Assembly: GCA_903886165.1 (NCBI GenBank)
Contig: CAISLL010000055.1
Coordinates: forward strand, 1 to 8,946
Length of the DNA stretch: 8,946 nt
Direction: 5' to 3'
Origin: an uncultured beta proteobacterium
GTDB lineage: Bacteria; Pseudomonadota; Gammaproteobacteria; Burkholderiales; Burkholderiaceae_C
The notes below the pieces were generated by a model. The model worked only from the letters and a program-made list of their open reading frames with translations. It was not told the DNA's origin and did not search any database. Shown here one piece after another: positions 6,226-8,946 of the stretch (positions within the stretch are counted from its first letter, which is position 1; every line of letters begins with the position of its first letter). The position numbers and the translations under genes are program-made.

Positions 6226-6479
6226 AGCCAATCTGTCGGACCGATCATCATGGCATCTGCATACTGACAGTGGCATTGAATCAACGAACGCAGCTTGGAT
6301 CAACAACCAGAGAAGAGACAATTAAATGCCTGCCGCCATATTTACGCACTTTCCGACAGCCATTCACGGTTGGCAACCAGTGCGGTTTTGGTGCCAGGAC
6401 ATTCGACCCCTTGACATTGAAAACAGAAAAATTTCTAGTCAAAATCGAGCCATCAACAAAATGAGCACCCCTGAGGCGT
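6226..6479. other. Gap between convergent genes, AT-rich, no recognised gene
   Basis: This 254-bp stretch lies between the ends of the EamA transporter and the dsbD-like gene. Frames are open on both strands for 60-80 codons, but none has a ribosome site or a family I recognise. No clear terminator hairpin was found for either gene. A plus-strand TTGACA (6411-6416) with TCTAGT 17 bp downstream looks like a promoter, but points antisense into dsbD. Confidence 0.5.
6411..6439 (+). promoter_or_regulatory. Promoter-like sequence pointing into dsbD antisense
   Basis: A perfect -35 hexamer TTGACA is followed after 17 bp by TCTAGT, four of six matches to TATAAT, within an A-rich spacer. No plus-strand gene follows, so a transcript would run antisense to the 3' end of the dsbD-like gene. 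It could be chance in AT-rich DNA. Confidence 0.25.
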
Positions 6480-8648
6480 CTATAACGCGCCAATGAGCGC
6501 CCGCACCTCGGCCACTGACAAAATCTCTGACAACACCACCGGAGCGCGCCCATTCTGGTACAGCACATACACTGGTACGCCGTTGCGCCCGAGTTGTGCC
6601 AATGCGGCGGTGATGGCGGGGTCGCGGCGCGTCCAGTCAGCACGTAACAAGGTCACTTTTTTCGCGTCAAAATCTGCCAGAAGGTTGGCATTCGCGAGCG
6701 TGGTTTTCTTGTTGTATTGGCAGGTGACGCACCAGGCGGCGGTGAAATCAACAAACACCGGCGTACCAGAGGCCAGTAACTGATCGACCTTGCCTGGTGC
6801 CCAGGGCTGCCAAATGGCCGTGTTGACAGAGGTGCCTGGGGCCTCTGCCATTTTTATGACATTTTGGCCTACAGACCACGTCATTAATGCCAATATAGCT
6901 ATTGAAAACGTAGCAATTGTCGAGCGGCTTCGGCCGCGCAGCCCAAATGCCCAGATCACCAGCGCCAATGCCAGTAACAGCGCCAGCAGGGCGGCGGCTC
7001 CGTCAATGCCACTTTGCTGGCCCAACACCCACACCAGCCAGATCACGGTGGCAAACATCGGGAATGCCATGGCGCGGCGGAAGGTGTCCATCCAGGCGCC
7101 GGGGCGTGGCAGCATGCGTGCCAGCGCGGGTGACCAACTGGCTGCCAGGTAAGGCAGTGCCATGCCAATCCCAAGGGCCGCAAAAATGGCCAGCGCCTGC
7201 GCAGCAGGCAGCGCCAGCGCCAAGCCGAGTGATGCACCCATGAATGGTGCGGTGCAGGGTGAGGCAATTGCCACCGCCAGAACGCCCGACAAAAAGGCAT
7301 CCACCGAGGGGTTTTTGGCCTCCAGCGTGGCCAAGCGGTTGGGTACAAACTGGGCAAATTCAAACAGACCGGCCAGGTTCAGCCCGATCACGGTGAACAG
7401 TACCGCCAGCGCGGCCACCACTGCGGGGGATTGCAACTGAAAGCCCCAGCCCAGTTGTTCACCCGCGCCGCGCAAGATCAGCATGAGCGCGCCCAGCGCA
7501 ACAAATGACAAAACCACACCAGCGCTGTAAGCCAGGCCGCCGACACGCTGGTGGCGCGGGTTGCTGTTGTGGCGGGCAAAACCCACCACCTTGATGGCCA
7601 GCACCGGGAACACGCAGGGCATCAGGTTCAGAATCATGCCGCCCAAGAGGGCTCCCACCAAGGCCACCCAAACTGACGTTGGCAGGTTTGCGGTGGCACC
7701 TGCGGGCGGGCCAATGGGCGTCGCAGAGGGCTGCGGTTGCGTGGCCACGGCGTCCATTGGTGGCAGTGGCGCAACGGCAGGCCAGGTGCCGTTCAACTTG
7801 GCCTGGACCAGGAAGCCAGGGCGTTCATTGCCCATGTTTGCTACCAGTACCAGCGGCATGACATCGGGGCCGACACTGCGGTGGGGTGACAGCGGCACGG
7901 TTGCGGACCAGACGGCGCCTTTCCAGCTTTGTGTCCACTTGGCTGCGGTCTCAATTACCTCAGGCGTCTCCGGGAAAAATTCAAGAGTTTGGCCCTGCAG
8001 GCTGGCAGGCAAACCCGCCACGGACAGGTTCAGCGTGTTGCCCTGAATGGTGATGCTGGCCGGGTCATTCAGGGGCGTAGGTTGCGCCCGGAACGCTGCG
8101 TCAAACTGCGCCGTGTGAATGGCGGTCGAGCCTTTGGTGGGAATACGCAGCACAAATTGGCCGTCTTGCGGCACACATTCCAGCTTGCACACCAGCCAGC
8201 TGGCGCGCAGTTTGATTTCCAGTTCAGGCGTGACGCCCGAGGGTTTGAAGTCGGGGGTGATGGTCAGGGGCACTGGCAGCAGCACGGTGCCCTCGTAGCC
8301 GTAATTGGCGAGGTTGCCGATGGGCAGCTTCTTGGGTACCGGCCAGGCAATGTCACCGGCCAGCACCCCAACAGGCAGGGTCCAGGTCAGTGAGGTGGCT
8401 TGCCCCGAGTCGCCCGAGTTTTTCCAGTAGGTGTGCCACTCGGGCTGATGTGTGAGTTGCAGACCCACCCAGACCTTGCTGCCTGCGCCCGCGCCATCGG
8501 GTGCGTGTGTTATCAACTCCGCTCGGATCTGTTCGGTGGTGACTACTGAATTTATGCTATTTTGGCCTCTGGCGCCCGTGGATAGAGCACATACAGCTAC
8601 AAAAAACAAAGCGAACAAGGTTCGTGACAGGCGCATTGAAATGGTCAT
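6480..8648 (-). CDS. dsbD: Transmembrane thiol:disulfide reductase, DsbD/ScsB type
   Basis: A 722-residue inner-membrane protein that carries reducing power from cytoplasmic thioredoxin to periplasmic disulfides. After a signal peptide (about 1-28) comes a large periplasmic region (about 30-320) with WLVCKLEC, whose C154 and C158 would be the outward cysteine pair. The membrane domain (about 325-598, around eight helices) carries C345 in NLMPCVFP and C465 in ASPCTAPF, the pair reduced by thioredoxin. The C-terminal thioredoxin domain (about 610-722) has WCVTC, C640 and C643. All three pairs are thus present. E. coli DsbD is about 565 residues; the longer N-terminal region resembles the ScsB-type subgroup. 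The ATG at 8648 has an A-rich AAAGA very close by; ATG 8636 is an alternative. Likely partners include periplasmic disulfide isomerases and the cytochrome c maturation path (inferred). Two dispersed-repeat copies lie within the gene. Confidence 0.93.
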   Translation of the reverse strand: MTISMRLSRTLFALFFVAVCALSTGARGQNSINSVVTTEQIRAELITHAPDGAGAGSKVWVGLQLTHQPEWHTYWKNSGDSGQATSLTWTLPVGVLAGDIAWPVPKKLPIGNLANYGYEGTVLLPVPLTITPDFKPSGVTPELEIKLRASWLVCKLECVPQDGQFVLRIPTKGSTAIHTAQFDAAFRAQPTPLNDPASITIQGNTLNLSVAGLPASLQGQTLEFFPETPEVIETAAKWTQSWKGAVWSATVPLSPHRSVGPDVMPLVLVANMGNERPGFLVQAKLNGTWPAVAPLPPMDAVATQPQPSATPIGPPAGATANLPTSVWVALVGALLGGMILNLMPCVFPVLAIKVVGFARHNSNPRHQRVGGLAYSAGVVLSFVALGALMLILRGAGEQLGWGFQLQSPAVVAALAVLFTVIGLNLAGLFEFAQFVPNRLATLEAKNPSVDAFLSGVLAVAIASPCTAPFMGASLGLALALPAAQALAIFAALGIGMALPYLAASWSPALARMLPRPGAWMDTFRRAMAFPMFATVIWLVWVLGQQSGIDGAAALLALLLALALVIWAFGLRGRSRSTIATFSIAILALMTWSVGQNVIKMAEAPGTSVNTAIWQPWAPGKVDQLLASGTPVFVDFTAAWCVTCQYNKKTTLANANLLADFDAKKVTLLRADWTRRDPAITAALAQLGRNGVPVYVLYQNGRAPVVLSEILSVAEVRALIGAL
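6853..6914 (+). repeat. Dispersed repeat copy B, inside dsbD (last membrane helix)
   Basis: A 62-bp stretch that aligns without gaps to copy A at 8551-8612, with 41 of 62 positions identical by my count. Shared blocks include TTTATG, ATTTTGGCCT and ATA-AGCTA. It encodes dsbD residues 579-599, the last membrane helix ending in GQN. It is AT-richer than the surrounding gene. It resembles a short repeat I recall as common in Comamonadaceae genomes (from memory, not searched). Confidence 0.55.
8551..8612 (+). repeat. Dispersed repeat copy A, inside dsbD (signal peptide)
   Basis: A 62-bp stretch with ATTTTGGCCTCTGGCGCCCG and, further on, GATAGAGCACATACAGCTAC. It is the better-preserved copy of the same repeat as at 6853-6914, in the same orientation. 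It encodes dsbD residues 13-33, the hydrophobic core of the signal peptide and the first mature residues (also ending GQN). The two encoded peptides share about 10 of 21 residues because both copies are read in the same frame. Confidence 0.6.
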
Positions 8649-8702
8649 TCTTTTTAGGATGCAGGACTGCTGATGAAGTTCCGTTGGCTGCTTGTAACCG
8701 GC

Positions 8703-8946
8703 TTATGCGTTGACATCACCCGGTGGGAAAAACGATGTCTGATTGGCTTGGCTGCAAAAGACCGGCGGCAGTTTGGCAGGTGCCTTGATGCGCAACTGCT
8801 TGTTGACGTTTTCCTGCCCAAATACCACCTCGATGGCAGACACACTCACGCCAAACAGTGGCGCCAGAAAACGCAGCATGTGGTCGGTGGCCTTGCCGTT
8901 CAGGGGTTTGGCGGTGACGCTGACCTTGAGCTGGGTGCCCTTGGGC
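8703..8946 (-). CDS. DUF167/YggU family protein, partial (5' end outside window)
   Basis: The last 80 residues of a small cytoplasmic protein, entering from the right edge. KGTQLKVSVTAKPLNGKATD, then MLRFLAPLFGVSVSAIEVVFG and the NKQLRIKAP strand, follow the DUF167 pattern (V-x-A-x-P-x-x-G-K-A, then a lone helix and a 'G...K.v.i' strand). The family has a known fold but no firm function. The tail after KAPAKLPPVF is about 17 residues longer than the domain needs and contains a cysteine. The stop codon lies 54 bp before the dsbD start on the same strand, so the two may be co-transcribed. Confidence 0.8.
   Translation of the reverse strand, partial: PKGTQLKVSVTAKPLNGKATDHMLRFLAPLFGVSVSAIEVVFGQENVNKQLRIKAPAKLPPVFCSQANQTSFFPPGDVNA

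Noticed and set aside
6281..6643. Minus-strand frame crossing the dsbD 3' end, thought of as a transposase remnant
   Set aside because: I could not match any part to a transposase, and half of it overlaps the thioredoxin domain of dsbD in another frame.
8654..8845. Minus-strand 63-codon frame upstream of dsbD
   Set aside because: It overlaps the DUF167 gene in another frame on the same strand, and the DUF167 frame has a clear family match.

Overview
The window looks like chromosomal DNA of a betaproteobacterium, most likely a member of the Comamonadaceae (Rhodoferax/Polaromonas/Acidovorax-like). This rests on the GC-rich codon use, the kind of genes present, and two degraded copies of a dispersed repeat that I recall (from memory, not searched) as typical of that family. 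No phage, plasmid, CRISPR, rRNA or tRNA signal was seen.

Left part (1-1376, minus strand): a three-gene haem module read as shp, dhc, cytochrome b561. SHP is a small high-spin cytochrome c, DHC is a dihaem cytochrome c that can pass it electrons, and the membrane b561 protein (cut by the left edge) would link them to the quinone pool. A direct repeat CTTAAG-N5-CTTATC just upstream resembles the box of PmrA/QseB-type response regulators.

Middle left (1548-3595, minus strand): a transducer-type methyl-accepting chemotaxis protein, preceded on the same strand by a secreted rhodanese-fold protein that has no cysteine at all. A strong intrinsic terminator lies between these two genes.

Middle right (3851-6225, plus strand): a membrane protein joining a DUF2628-like region to a C-terminal SPOR domain. 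A small protein with an apparently damaged N-terminus follows, then a DMT/EamA transporter with a 62-residue tail holding 24 histidines. The last two genes are 4 bp apart and probably co-transcribed; the histidine tail suggests metal handling.

Right part (6480-8946, minus strand): a 722-residue DsbD/ScsB-type transmembrane thiol reductase with all three cysteine pairs, preceded by the 3' end of a DUF167/YggU gene. Two 62-bp copies of the dispersed repeat lie inside the dsbD-like coding sequence, in the same reading frame. One forms most of the signal peptide and the other the last membrane helix. The 254-bp gap between the convergent EamA and dsbD genes is AT-rich and holds no recognisable gene.

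No wholly new multi-gene system is evident. The most distinctive items are the in-frame repeat copies inside dsbD, the cysteine-free rhodanese, the histidine-tailed EamA transporter with its damaged small partner, and the candidate response-regulator box at the shp operon.
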